DNA from: Pseudomonas fluorescens | GTDB lineage: Bacteria; Pseudomonadota; Gammaproteobacteria; Pseudomonadales; Pseudomonadaceae | Direction: 5' to 3' | Assembly (NCBI RefSeq): GCF_000968015.1 | Contig: NZ_LACH01000043.1 | Span: 1-60,970, forward strand | DNA: 60,970 nt | Shown here: in pieces, positions 1 through 8,976 of the stretch | Position numbering within the stretch: the first letter of the stretch is position 1 | Layout: every line of letters begins with the position of its first letter | Notes under the pieces: model-generated | Database searches by the model: none | Told to the model about the DNA's origin: nothing | The model's input: the letters and a program-made list of their open reading frames with translations, nothing else | Translations under genes and position numbers: made by a program

Positions 1-26
1 GCCGGCTCACTCCTACAGGGACTGTG

Positions 27-272
27 TCAACGGAGCAAATAAGGGATTTCGACTTTCACGGCCCCGGTCGGGCAGTCCTTTTCACACGGCATGCAGTACC
101 AGCATTCGTCGAAGGCCATGTAGGCCTTTTGCGTGGCCGGGTTGATCGCCAACAGGTCCATCGGGCAGACGTCGACGCACACGGTGCAGCCTTTGTGGGC
201 AATGCAAAGGTCCTCATCGACCGTGACGGGCGCGTTGGAGCGAAAGAAGATTTCCTGGGGTTGATAGGCCAT
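27..272 (-). CDS. AprB-like 2x[4Fe-4S] ferredoxin
   Basis: An 81-residue ferredoxin with two cysteine sets. Set one is C23, C29, C32 and C36-Pro. Set two is C57, C60, C63 and C67-Pro, in the context CWYCMPCEKDCP. The second set and its spacing resemble the beta subunit of adenylylsulfate reductase (AprB), though AprB is roughly twice as long. It follows the flavoprotein gene by 25 bases, so it is probably that protein's electron partner in the cytoplasm. The ATG at 272 is preferred over an upstream in-frame ATG at 347, because 347 lies inside the flavoprotein gene and an AGAGAG-type ribosome site precedes 272. The physiological reaction is not known to me. Confidence 0.85.
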   Translation of the reverse strand: MAYQPQEIFFRSNAPVTVDEDLCIAHKGCTVCVDVCPMDLLAINPATQKAYMAFDECWYCMPCEKDCPTGAVKVEIPYLLR

Positions 273-297
273 TTCGCGGTCTCTCTTTTTGTGATGC

Positions 298-2043
298 TCA
301 GGCAGCAAAGGCACCGACACGCAGCCGGTCGTAGGCCTGCATTTCATCGGCGTCCAGCGGGATGATGTAAGGCTCGACGGCTTTCTTGAAACTGGTCATC
401 TGGCCGTTTTCATCCTTTTTCAGGTGGCAATGGCAGAACCAGTCGCTGTCGTTGCGTTGCGGGTGGTCGACCCGATAGTGGTAAAGCCCCCAGCGACTTT
501 CGGCGCGGAACAGCGAAGCGCGGGCGGCCATTTCGGCGCAGTCGCGGATCATGCTGACTTCCATCGCGCGCATCAGTTCGTGGGCGTTGTGGGCCTTGAT
601 CTGATCGAGATCGCGCTGGATATCGCTGAAGCGTTGCAGGCCGATTTGCATTTTCTTGGTCACTTTCGGCGGTTGCAGGTAGTCGTTGACGAAGCGTCGC
701 AGCTTGTACTCGACCTGAGCCGGCGGCAGGCCGTGTTCGCGGTCCAGCGGCGCGTAGACCCGGGCCTTTTCTGTTTCGATCTGCTGGGCATCGACCGTCG
801 AAAACTCGCGTCCGACGACAAAATCCGCCGCGTTGGTGCCGGCAAACCAACCATAGGTGAACGCGCCGAGCATGTAGTTGTGCGGCACCGCGGCCATGTC
901 ACCGGCCGAGTACAAACCCATGACCGAGGTTTCGGCCTTCTCGTTGACCCACACGCCGGACGCCGAATGCCCACTGCAAAAACCGATTTCCGAGATGTGC
1001 ATCTCGACCATCTGCGTGCGGTAGTCGGTGCCGCGATTGGCGTGAAACTGGCCGCGACTCGGACGTTCGTTGCTGTGCAGGATCTCCTCGATGTTCTGGA
1101 TGGTTTCCTCGGCCAGGTGATCGAGTTTGAGGAACACCGGACCGTTGCCGCTTTCGAGTTCCTGGTGGAACTCCCACATCATCTGGCCGCTCCAGTAATC
1201 GCACTCGATGAAGCGTTCGCCCTTGTTGTTCGCGGTGTAGCCGCCTAACGGACCGGTGACGTAGGCGCAGGCCGGGCCGTTGTAATCCTTGATCAGCGGG
1301 TTGATCTGGAAGCATTCCAGGTTCGCCAGTTCGGCCCCGGCGTGATAGGCCATGGCGTAACCGTCGCCAGCGTTGGTCGGGTTTTCGTAGGTGCCCATCA
1401 GGTAACCCGAGGACGGCAAACCCAGACGCCCGGCGGCGCCGCAGCAGAGGATCACGGCTTTGGCCTTGATCACATGGAAATCGGCAGTGCGGCAGTCAAA
1501 ACCCATCACACCGCTGACCGCGCCCTCTTCGTCCGTCAGCAATCGCGTGCAGACCAGCCGATTGGTGATGCTCACCCGCGCCCGTTTCAACTGGCGATAC
1601 AGGACTTTTTTGATGTCGTGCCCTTCCGGCATTGGCAGCACGTAGGCGCCCATGTGGTGGACCTTTTTTACCGCGTAGTCGCCGGTCTCGTCCTTCTCGA
1701 ACTTCACACCCCAGCGATCCAGTTGCTCGATGGTTTCGAAGCTATGGGTCGCGTACGCATACACCGCCGCCTGATTGACGATACCGTCATTGGCGATGGT
1801 GATTTCCTTGGTGTATTGCTCGGGCGTCGAGTGGCCGGGAATGATCGCGTTGTTCAGGCCGTCCATGCCCATGCTGATCGCGCCACTGCGTTTGACGTTG
1901 GCCTTGTCGATCAGCAGCACGCGCAAATCGCGGTTGCGTTCCTTGGCCTTGATCGCCGCCATCGGTCCTGCGGTGCCGCCGCCGATCACGACGATGTCGT
2001 ATTCCTGTTCGAGCGTCTTTCTAGTCATTGAGCCGTGAGTCAT
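298..2043 (-). CDS. AprA/fumarate-reductase-like FAD flavoprotein
   Basis: A 581-residue protein of the FAD_binding_2 (succinate dehydrogenase/fumarate reductase/AprA) superfamily. The dinucleotide fold is visible at residues 16-27 (DIVVIGGGTAGP), followed by a long FAD/substrate domain and a C-terminal helical region (ESRWGLYHYR). It is paired with an AprB-like ferredoxin, the arrangement of dissimilatory APS reductase. Nothing else of that pathway (ATP sulfurylase, dsr, qmo) is in the window, so a different aerobic substrate is likely. The start at 2043 overlaps the stop of the GntR gene by ATGA, which suggests coupled translation; a second ATG at 2028 is possible. The partner pair could extend beyond the left window edge. 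Confidence 0.85.
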   Translation of the reverse strand: MTHGSMTRKTLEQEYDIVVIGGGTAGPMAAIKAKERNRDLRVLLIDKANVKRSGAISMGMDGLNNAIIPGHSTPEQYTKEITIANDGIVNQAAVYAYATHSFETIEQLDRWGVKFEKDETGDYAVKKVHHMGAYVLPMPEGHDIKKVLYRQLKRARVSITNRLVCTRLLTDEEGAVSGVMGFDCRTADFHVIKAKAVILCCGAAGRLGLPSSGYLMGTYENPTNAGDGYAMAYHAGAELANLECFQINPLIKDYNGPACAYVTGPLGGYTANNKGERFIECDYWSGQMMWEFHQELESGNGPVFLKLDHLAEETIQNIEEILHSNERPSRGQFHANRGTDYRTQMVEMHISEIGFCSGHSASGVWVNEKAETSVMGLYSAGDMAAVPHNYMLGAFTYGWFAGTNAADFVVGREFSTVDAQQIETEKARVYAPLDREHGLPPAQVEYKLRRFVNDYLQPPKVTKKMQIGLQRFSDIQRDLDQIKAHNAHELMRAMEVSMIRDCAEMAARASLFRAESRWGLYHYRVDHPQRNDSDWFCHCHLKKDENGQMTSFKKAVEPYIIPLDADEMQAYDRLRVGAFAA

Positions 2044-2792
2044 GCCTGCGCCCCTTTTTGCCGGTCGATCCGCAGGCGGTACTGGAAGGCATCGCCGCGG
2101 TAGTAAAGGTGTTCGAAGTCCACGGGCTGGCCGCTGGCGTCGTGGGTCAGGCGCTCGATGCGCATGATCGGCGAGCCGGGCTCGACATTCAGCGCCTGGG
2201 TCAGATCGCTGTCGGCCAGCACTGCGTCGATGGCCAGATCGGCGTGACCGAGGGCCAGGCCGCAGTCGTTTTCCAGGATCAGGAAAATGTCGCGAGTGAC
2301 CAGGTCGGCCTTCTCCAGACGCTCGCCGATGGCCTTGGGCAGGTAGGTGATTTCGAGGGAAATCGGCTCGCGGTTGATCAGGCGAACCCGCTTGATCTGC
2401 GCCACGGTCTCGCCTTCGGCGACCTGCAAGCGCTCGGCAACGAGTTTGTCGGCGGGAATGAATTTGAAACTGCGCAGGCGGTTGATCACCTCGTAGCCGC
2501 GACCGGTCATGGACTCGGCGAGGCCTTGCAGGGTGCTGACGTTCTGGAAGGTTTTCGGCTTGGCGACGAAGGTGCCCTTGCCGTGGATCTTGAAGATCAG
2601 CCCTTCTTTCTGCAGATCCCCCAAGGCCTGGCGCACGGTGATGCGGCTGACGTTGAACAGCGCGCCGAGTTCGCTTTCGGAAGGCATCTGGCTGTCTTGC
2701 GGGTATTCGCCGTCGAGGATGCGAGCGCGAAGCACATCCCGCAGCTGGGTGTGCAGCGGAACGCTACTGAGGGAGAGAACGTTATCGGTCAT
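2040..2792 (-). CDS. GntR/HutC-family regulator with UTRA domain
   Basis: A 250-residue regulator. The N-terminal winged helix (about residues 13-80) contains the GntR hallmark FNVSRITVRQALGDL and ends in the wing HGKGTFV. The remainder is a UTRA ligand-binding domain, as in HutC, PhnF and FarR. It is the first gene of the unit with the flavoprotein (ATGA overlap at 2040-2043) and the ferredoxin, so it very probably controls that operon and itself. A candidate operator, two GTTATAAC-type half sites, lies just upstream at 2805-2822. The ligand is unknown; UTRA domains bind small organic acids, amino acids or sugars. Confidence 0.9.
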   Translation of the reverse strand: MTDNVLSLSSVPLHTQLRDVLRARILDGEYPQDSQMPSESELGALFNVSRITVRQALGDLQKEGLIFKIHGKGTFVAKPKTFQNVSTLQGLAESMTGRGYEVINRLRSFKFIPADKLVAERLQVAEGETVAQIKRVRLINREPISLEITYLPKAIGERLEKADLVTRDIFLILENDCGLALGHADLAIDAVLADSDLTQALNVEPGSPIMRIERLTHDASGQPVDFEHLYYRGDAFQYRLRIDRQKGAQA

Positions 2793-2804
2793 GGAAGATC
2801 ACTT

Positions 2805-2822
2805 GTTATAACGAGTTATGAC
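2805..2822. promoter_or_regulatory. Candidate GntR operator, repeated GTTATAAC
   Basis: GTTATAAC (itself a perfect 8-base palindrome) at 2805-2812 is followed after two bases by GTTATGAC at 2815-2822, one mismatch from the first. The repeat period is 10 bases, one helical turn, and it ends 13 bases before the GntR start codon. This is the expected position for autoregulation by the UTRA regulator. Binding is inferred. Confidence 0.45.
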
Positions 2823-2906
2823 GTGATCTTAAAGTTCTAATGGCGGGCTTGAGAAATACTGTTTGAGCATAAGGTTAGAGCGGTCTGTCAGACGGGCACA
2901 AACCAT

Positions 2907-3028
2907 TGTGGCGAGGGGGCTTGCCCCCGCTCGGCTGCGCAGCAGTCGCTAAACCTGCTGACATGGTATGACTGAAAGAATGCAGGGGAGCGCTTCGCAC
3001 TCCAACGGGGGCAAGCCCCCTCGCCACA
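2907..3028. repeat. REP doublet (REPIN), inverted pair
   Basis: Two inverted copies of a Pseudomonas fluorescens-type REP begin with TGTGGCGAGGGGGCTTGCCC at 2907 and end with the complementary GGGGGCAAGCCCCCTCGCCACA at about 3007-3028. The inner arms are CTGCGCAGCAG and GCGCTTCGC. The pair sits between the GntR promoter and the end of the Gfo/Idh/MocA gene. REPINs are non-autonomous sequences mobilised by RAYT proteins; no RAYT gene is in this window. Confidence 0.85.
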
Positions 3029-3066
3029 GGGAACCACTCACCGAGGAAGTGGGGAGTAATCAAAAC

Positions 3067-4035
3067 TCAACAGCGCTTGAGGATCTGGTCCATCACCCAA
3101 TCGGTTTTCAATGCCTGCTCGGCCACGGCTGGATGCTGCGCTTCTCCACGGATATGGGCGTTCATGCCCAGCACGTGATGCCACTGGATGTGCTCGTGAT
3201 TGTCGATGTGCAGGCTGAGGTTTTCATCGGCTTCAAGCTGAACCGGATGTTCATCGAATACGGAAAAGCTGATCCGGCCTTTGCTGCCGATCAGCTCGAC
3301 CCGATCTTCGCGGCGGTCCGCAACGAAGTTCCAGCAGCCCATGCCCAGGGCGCCCGACGCAAACCGCCAACTGGCGCTGACGGCATCCTCGGCGGCATAC
3401 AAACCGGCCTGGTGCGCGGTAAACCCGGCGACTTCGACGATGTCACCGAGCAGGTACTGGAACAGATCGAAGCCATGACTGGCCAGGTCGGCGAAATAAC
3501 CACCGCCAGCAATTGTCGGGTCGGTGCGCCAGTTATCTGTACCGCCAAGATCGGTCGGAGATGGCGCTTTGGTCAGGGTCCAGGTCAGGTGCCGGACCTC
3601 GCCGATCCGCCCCTCTTCCAGCCATTGCCGCACTTGCTGGAAGCGCGGCAGCGAACGCCGGTAGTAGGAAACAAACAGGTGCAGCCCGGCATCGGCAAAG
3701 ACCTTTTGCATCTCACGGCTTTGCCCGGCATTCAACGACATCGGTTTTTCGACGCAGCAATGTTTGCCAGCGGCGGCCACCCTCAAGGCGTAAGCGTGAT
3801 GACTGTCAGGCGGCGTGGCGATGTACACCGCGTCGACCTCGGGATCATTGATCAGCGCGTCGACTTCGGTGTAGACCCGAGCGATGCCGTGGCGCGCGGC
3901 ATAATCCGTCACCGCGTCCAGACGCCGGCCCATCACCGCCACCAGCGCCGAACCGGGCGCCTTGTAGAAGGCCGGCCCGCTCTTGCGTTCAGCGACGCTG
4001 CCACACCCGATCATGCCCCAACGCACCACGTTCAT
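3067..4035 (-). CDS. Gfo/Idh/MocA-family NAD(P)-dependent oxidoreductase
   Basis: About 322 residues. An N-terminal Rossmann fold (WGMIGCGSVAE) is followed by the family signature DAVYIATPPDSH and the catalytic-loop motif EKPMSLN near residue 95. The C-terminal alpha/beta domain carries the substrate site. These enzymes oxidise or reduce sugars, inositols or related cyclic compounds; the substrate cannot be told from sequence. The ATG at 4035 is preferred to the GTG at 4041, because AGGGAG lies five bases before the ATG and would overlap the GTG. The gene is 16 bases downstream of the DyP peroxidase gene on the same strand, so the two may be cotranscribed. Confidence 0.88.
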   Translation of the reverse strand: MNVVRWGMIGCGSVAERKSGPAFYKAPGSALVAVMGRRLDAVTDYAARHGIARVYTEVDALINDPEVDAVYIATPPDSHHAYALRVAAAGKHCCVEKPMSLNAGQSREMQKVFADAGLHLFVSYYRRSLPRFQQVRQWLEEGRIGEVRHLTWTLTKAPSPTDLGGTDNWRTDPTIAGGGYFADLASHGFDLFQYLLGDIVEVAGFTAHQAGLYAAEDAVSASWRFASGALGMGCWNFVADRREDRVELIGSKGRISFSVFDEHPVQLEADENLSLHIDNHEHIQWHHVLGMNAHIRGEAQHPAVAEQALKTDWVMDQILKRC

Positions 4036-4051
4036 ACTCACTCCCTGATGG

Positions 4052-4939
4052 TTAACCGATGCACAGTGCGCGCAGGTCCAGATGACCGTCCTTGAGCGGC
4101 GGGCACCAGTAGTAGCCGCCAGTGATCGGCCGGCTGATGCGGTACAAACCGTCGGTGATGCCGTCTTCCAGACCGCTCATGCGACGCAGTTGGGCTTCGA
4201 AGGCATCGAGGGAGAAACCGAAGGCCAGGAACATCAGGCCGGCGCGGTCGCCTTCGATCCAAGGCATGGAACGGCGCACCACAAAGGCCTCGGGGGCGAA
4301 GCTTTCCTGGGCGGTGCGTTTGACGTGAGCGGAAATCGGCGCGTCGTCGATCTCTTCGTTGTCGCTCAAACGACGGCCCATGATGTTGTCCTTCTCATGG
4401 GACGGCATCGCGTGGAAGCCCTTTAGATCATGCTGCCACTGCTGGATCGCGGCGAAGCTGCCGCCGACCATTCCGTCAGCGCCGTCACTCACCAGCGCAG
4501 CGGCAACGGCGGCTTCGTCGTGAGGGTTTTCGGTGCCGTCTTCGTAACCGGTCAGGTCATGGCCGGTGAGGTGGCGGAAGGTTTCGTTCATCTGCACCAG
4601 ACGCAGGGCCGGGGCCAGCGCGGCTTCGATGGCGCTGCTGCGATTGAGCAATTCGCCACGGTCGACACCGTGCAACCAGCACCAGAGCGCGTGCTGGGTC
4701 GACGGGTTGTCGACGCCGACACCGGTCAATGCTGGAAAGGCGCGCAGGCCTTCGATTTGCCCTTTGAGGGCCTTGACCAGGGATTCACCGAAACCGACTA
4801 CTGCCGACTTCCCGTCGACCAGCCCTTTCAGATTTTCCAGCGCGGCCGGCAAGGCAGCGGCGGATTCGAGTGCGAAGAACATATGACGGGCTTGAGGCGG
4901 AACTGGGGTGGCGAGAATGCCCGGCTGGTAGTAACTCAT
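4052..4939 (-). CDS. Type B DyP-type heme peroxidase
   Basis: A 295-residue dye-decolorizing peroxidase. The family motif GxxDG is visible as GYEDGTENP near residue 145. The likely proximal heme ligand is the His of ISAHVKRT, and the distal Arg lies in VVRRSMPW. There is no Tat or Sec leader, so it acts in the cytoplasm, possibly as encapsulin cargo, although no encapsulin gene is visible. The start is supported by AAGGAG five bases upstream. Type B DyPs use hydrogen peroxide to oxidise bulky aromatics, including lignin-type phenolics. Confidence 0.9.
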   Translation of the reverse strand: MSYYQPGILATPVPPQARHMFFALESAAALPAALENLKGLVDGKSAVVGFGESLVKALKGQIEGLRAFPALTGVGVDNPSTQHALWCWLHGVDRGELLNRSSAIEAALAPALRLVQMNETFRHLTGHDLTGYEDGTENPHDEAAVAAALVSDGADGMVGGSFAAIQQWQHDLKGFHAMPSHEKDNIMGRRLSDNEEIDDAPISAHVKRTAQESFAPEAFVVRRSMPWIEGDRAGLMFLAFGFSLDAFEAQLRRMSGLEDGITDGLYRISRPITGGYYWCPPLKDGHLDLRALCIG

Positions 4940-5216
4940 ATGAACTCCTTTAGAAAGAGCGCGAAGTTTAACCGCAGCATCGGCCGTTGTGTGTTTTCAG
5001 CTCAAAAACCGCCACTGTCATCCCTCTTCCAACCGGTCAAGACAGCCTGTGTGCTGTGGGTCATGACAATCCGTGTTGCCATCTGGTAAAACGATTCAGC
5101 TATGCTGATCTAGCCACCACTTTCGACAGCCGCGTTGTGATCAGGCCTTGACCTGATGGCAGTGCGTAGCGATAACAGACCTTATCCGCATCACCCAATC
5201 CAGACGGGGTAGCGAC

Positions 5217-6842
5217 ATGACCACAGCACACATCCTAGGCAACCTGTTTCCCGACGCCAGCGACATCCCGGAAAAATACCGCCTCGACGGCCAGACCGAG
5301 CAGCGTGAGTACCTGGTCGACGGCGAGCTGAAAACCTGGTCCGGGCCCCTCGCCCAAGTCCGCAGCCCGGTGTACCTGGCGGGTGAGAATGGCGACGAAC
5401 AAGTGATCCTCGGCAGCACGCCACTGCTCGATGCCGACACCGCATTGACCGCTCTCGACGCCGCCGTCCGTGCCTATGACCGGGGCCAGGGTCTGTGGCC
5501 GACAATGCGCGTAGCCGAACGTATCCAGCACGTCGAGACCTTCCTCGGACGCATGCGGGAACAACGCGAAGCCGTGGTCAAGTTGCTGATGTGGGAAATC
5601 GGCAAGAACCTCAAGGACTCGGAGAAAGAATTCGACCGCACCTGCGATTACATCGTTGACACCATCAACGCGCTCAAGGAACTCGATCGCCGCTCCAGCC
5701 GCTTCGAACTGGAACAGGACACCCTCGGCCAGATCCGCCGCGTACCGCTGGGTGTGGCGTTGTGCATGGGACCTTATAACTACCCGCTGAACGAAACCTT
5801 CACCACGCTGATTCCGGCGCTGATCATGGGCAACACCGTGGTGTTCAAACCGGCCAAGCTCGGTGTGCTGCTGATTCGTCCGTTGCTGGAAGCATTCCGC
5901 GACAGCTTCCCGGCCGGGGTGATCAACGTGATCTACGGCAGCGGCCGCGAGACGGTCAGTGCGCTGATGGCCAGCGGCAAGATCGACATCTTCGCGTTTA
6001 TCGGCACCAACAAGGCTGCCAGCGACCTGAAAAAACTCCATCCAAAACCACACCGCTTGCGCGCAGCGTTGGGCCTGGATGCGAAGAACCCCGGCATCGT
6101 GCTGCCTGAAGTGGATCTGGACAACGCGGTCAGCGAAGCGCTTACCGGTTCCTTGTCCTTCAATGGCCAGCGCTGCACCGCGCTGAAAATCCTCTTCGTC
6201 CATGAAGACGTGGTCGACGCTTTCATCGAGAAATTCAACGCCAAACTCGCCAACCTCAAACCCGGCATGCCGTGGGACAGCGGCGTGGCGCTGACGCCGT
6301 TGCCGGAAGCGAGCAAGGTCGATTACCTGCACTCGCTGGTGGCGGATGCCGTGAGCAAAGGCGCCACCGTGGTCAACCCCAACGGCGGTGAAGCCCGCGC
6401 CTCATTCTTCTACCCCGCCGTGCTGTATCCGGTGACGCCGCAGATGCGCGTCTATCAGGAAGAACAATTCGGCCCGGTCGTGCCGATCGTGCCTTACCGG
6501 CATCTGGACACGGTGATCGATTACGTCCTGGAGTCGGACTTCGGCCAGCAGCTGAGTATCTTCGGCACCAACCCGGTGGCGGTCGGTCGGCTGGTGGACA
6601 CCTTCGCCAACCAGGTCGGCCGGATCAACCTCAACGCCCAGTGCCAGCGCGGCCCGGACACCTTCCCGTTCAACGGCCGCAAGAACTCCGCCGAAGGCAC
6701 GCTGTCGGTGCATGATGCGCTGCGGGTGTTTTCGATCCGGACACTGGTGGCAACCAAGTTCCAGGAAACCAACAAAGAACTCATCAGCGAGATCATCAGC
6801 GGACGCAGTTCGAGTTTCCTGACCACCGATTACATCTTCTGA
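5217..6842 (+). CDS. gapN: NADP-dependent glyceraldehyde-3-phosphate dehydrogenase-type ALDH
   Basis: A 541-residue aldehyde dehydrogenase superfamily protein. The nucleophile Cys320 lies in LSFNGQRCTALK, the general-base region is ahead of it, and the late EEQFGPVVPIVPY motif is present. The extended N-terminus and the RTCDYIVDTI region match the non-phosphorylating GapN-like group found in pseudomonads. That group would convert glyceraldehyde-3-phosphate to 3-phosphoglycerate with NADPH formation. The ATG at 5217 follows a GGGG-rich ribosome site. The gene leads a two-gene unit with the FUSC protein 11 to 47 bases downstream. The superfamily is certain; the exact substrate is family-based. 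Confidence 0.82.
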   Translation: MTTAHILGNLFPDASDIPEKYRLDGQTEQREYLVDGELKTWSGPLAQVRSPVYLAGENGDEQVILGSTPLLDADTALTALDAAVRAYDRGQGLWPTMRVAERIQHVETFLGRMREQREAVVKLLMWEIGKNLKDSEKEFDRTCDYIVDTINALKELDRRSSRFELEQDTLGQIRRVPLGVALCMGPYNYPLNETFTTLIPALIMGNTVVFKPAKLGVLLIRPLLEAFRDSFPAGVINVIYGSGRETVSALMASGKIDIFAFIGTNKAASDLKKLHPKPHRLRAALGLDAKNPGIVLPEVDLDNAVSEALTGSLSFNGQRCTALKILFVHEDVVDAFIEKFNAKLANLKPGMPWDSGVALTPLPEASKVDYLHSLVADAVSKGATVVNPNGGEARASFFYPAVLYPVTPQMRVYQEEQFGPVVPIVPYRHLDTVIDYVLESDFGQQLSIFGTNPVAVGRLVDTFANQVGRINLNAQCQRGPDTFPFNGRKNSAEGTLSVHDALRVFSIRTLVATKFQETNKELISEIISGRSSSFLTTDYIF

Positions 6843-6889
6843 GGAGACCGAGCCTGAGCACATTCAGAGCCAATCGACTGCCACCGCTA

Positions 6890-7930
6890 ATGCGCCGACT
6901 GCTGCGTCCGTTGCTGGACCCGTATCGGCGCTATCGCCACGCCAGGGTGATCCACGCGGTGCGTGTGTCGTTGGGGTTGCTGGCAACGATCCTGCTGACC
7001 ACCGGCATCCATCTGCCCCACGGTGAGTGGGCGTCGGTGACGATGCTGGTGGTGATCGGCGGTTTGCAGCACCACGGCAACATCGGCAAAAAAGCCGCCG
7101 AGCGCGCCATCGGCACCTTGATCGGCGCCGGCGTCGGCTTGCTGCTCGTGGCGCAACAGGCCTGGCTCGGGATGCCGTGGCTGACCTATTTCGCGATGGC
7201 CGTGGTTTGCGGATTCTTCTCGTACCACGCCATCGGCAAGGGCGGTTACACCGCGTTACTCTCGGCGATTACCGTGTTTATCGTCGCGGGGCATGGCGAC
7301 AATCCGATCACCGACGGGTTGTGGCGTGGGGTGGACATCCTGATCGGCATCGCCCTGGCCCTGGCATTTTCTTTCGCCCTGCCGCTCTACGCGGTTTATT
7401 CCTGGCGCTACAACCTGGCCGATGCCTTGCGCGACTGCGCGACGATCTACGGGCGCATCATCAATGGCCAATCGGTCACCGATGACGAGCACCATAAACT
7501 CGTGGGCCGCCTGAACACCGTGATGGTGCAACTGCGCTCGTTGATGCCCTCGGTGTCCAAGGAAGTGCGGATATCCATGACCGAACTCGATGCCATTCAG
7601 CGCCACTTGCGGATGTGCGTCAGCACCCTGGAAATCCTCGGCAATACCCGACCTGACGCCAGTGACCCCGATGCCATGGCCCATCTGCAATCGGCCTTGA
7701 AAGCCGAGCATCGGCTGATTCGGGTCCAACTGATCGGTATGGCCCGGGCGCTGAAATCCGGTGCATCCCAGCGGCTGAGTCGGCCCGTCGAACTGCCGTT
7801 GGATTCAAGCCTGGCCGCACCGGTTTACAACCCGCTGGATGGCTACCGGTTATTGGTCCGGCAATTAGCCGCCAACATCGGCGAGATGCGCCAGCGCCTG
7901 GCCAAGACGGCACCGCGCTGGAACATCTGA
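6890..7930 (+). CDS. FUSC-family (YccS-like) inner-membrane protein
   Basis: A 346-residue membrane protein. The N-terminal half has about five to six hydrophobic segments (for example VSLGLLATILLTTGI and ITVFIVAGH). The FUSC motif HGEWASVTMLVVIGGLQ is followed by KKAAERAIGTLIGAG. The C-terminal half is cytoplasmic helices. The family includes AaeB and YccS, implicated in aromatic acid or envelope-linked efflux. The start is uncertain: GGAG at 6843-6846 is placed seven bases before an in-frame CTG at 6854, which would add 12 residues, whereas the ATG at 6890 has no clear ribosome site. Confidence 0.87.
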   Translation: MRRLLRPLLDPYRRYRHARVIHAVRVSLGLLATILLTTGIHLPHGEWASVTMLVVIGGLQHHGNIGKKAAERAIGTLIGAGVGLLLVAQQAWLGMPWLTYFAMAVVCGFFSYHAIGKGGYTALLSAITVFIVAGHGDNPITDGLWRGVDILIGIALALAFSFALPLYAVYSWRYNLADALRDCATIYGRIINGQSVTDDEHHKLVGRLNTVMVQLRSLMPSVSKEVRISMTELDAIQRHLRMCVSTLEILGNTRPDASDPDAMAHLQSALKAEHRLIRVQLIGMARALKSGASQRLSRPVELPLDSSLAAPVYNPLDGYRLLVRQLAANIGEMRQRLAKTAPRWNI

Positions 7931-7944
7931 CGTTTCTTGACGGC

Positions 7945-8841
7945 TTATTGCGTCGTCACCGTCCGACGAAACTTAAGGCTCCAGCCCTGTTGCATGCCGG
8001 CAGCGGCCAACAGAATCGCGGCGACACCGATCCATTGCAGCGGCTCCAGGCGATGGCCGAAAGCGAACCAGTCAACGAAAATCGCCGCAATCGGGTAGAT
8101 GAAGGACAGCGCACCGGTCAGTGCCGTCGGCAGTTTTTGGATCGCGCCGTAGAGCAGCACATACATCACGCCGGTGTGGACAATGCCCAGGGTGACCAGA
8201 CTGGCCCACGCGCTCGGCGCTTGCGGCAGTGCCGAAAAGTGCGCGAATGGCGCGAGTAACAGCACACCGGTGGTGACCTGAATCAGCGCGATCAGATGCG
8301 GCGGTGTGCCGGTCAGGCGTTTGATGATCAACGCGGCAATCGCGTAAAGAAATGCCGCCCCCAGCGCCAGAGCGATGCCCATCAGGTAATCATTACCGCT
8401 CTCGCCCTGCCCGCCATGTGCGCTAACAATCGCCAGCATCCCGAGAAACGAAATACCCAGCCAGAACAGTTTCTGCAGGGTGATTTTCTCGTTGAGAAAC
8501 AACGCGGCCAACCCCACCAGCATAAACGGCTGAACGTTATAGACCGCCGTACCGATGGCAATCGAGGCGCGGGAGTAAGAAGCAAACAACAGCACCCAGT
8601 TGCCGACAATCGCCACGCCGCTGAGCACGGCCAACAGGAACGTGGTGCGGGTCAGAATGCCGGGGCGCAGGAAGCCGAATGCCGCGCAGATCAGCAACAA
8701 CGTGCCGGCGCCGAACACGCAACGCCAGAACACTACGTCCAGCACCGGCTGCCCGGACACCAGAACGAACCAGCCGATGGTCCCGGAAATCAGCATGGCG
8801 GCGGTCATTTCAAATGACCCGTGACGTATTGTTTTGTCCAT
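7945..8841 (-). CDS. EamA/DMT-family transporter
   Basis: About 298 residues with ten predicted membrane helices in two EamA repeats. Examples are SGTIGWFVLVSG and GTLLLICAAFGF in the first repeat and GVAAILLAAAGMQ at the end. These are drug/metabolite exporters, often for amino acids. The in-frame frame extends further upstream, but AGGAG seven bases before the ATG at 8841 fixes the start. It is divergent from an Lrp-type regulator at 8977, the common arrangement for an amino-acid exporter controlled by its substrate. Confidence 0.88.
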   Translation of the reverse strand: MDKTIRHGSFEMTAAMLISGTIGWFVLVSGQPVLDVVFWRCVFGAGTLLLICAAFGFLRPGILTRTTFLLAVLSGVAIVGNWVLLFASYSRASIAIGTAVYNVQPFMLVGLAALFLNEKITLQKLFWLGISFLGMLAIVSAHGGQGESGNDYLMGIALALGAAFLYAIAALIIKRLTGTPPHLIALIQVTTGVLLLAPFAHFSALPQAPSAWASLVTLGIVHTGVMYVLLYGAIQKLPTALTGALSFIYPIAAIFVDWFAFGHRLEPLQWIGVAAILLAAAGMQQGWSLKFRRTVTTQ

Positions 8842-8976
8842 CATCAGACTCCTGTGTTTGAGCCCAAAGTATGCCAATCCGCCGAAGGGCTTCTCCAGAG
8901 CAAAAAGCAGGCTAAACTCGATTTCTGCCTTTTTTATCAAGGCATTTTGAATTTATTGCCTAATAGGGGTTTCGCC

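Noticed and set aside
5235..6332. Minus-strand open frame of 365 codons opposite GapN
   Set aside because: Complement of a strongly conserved dehydrogenase gene; no start signal or domain.
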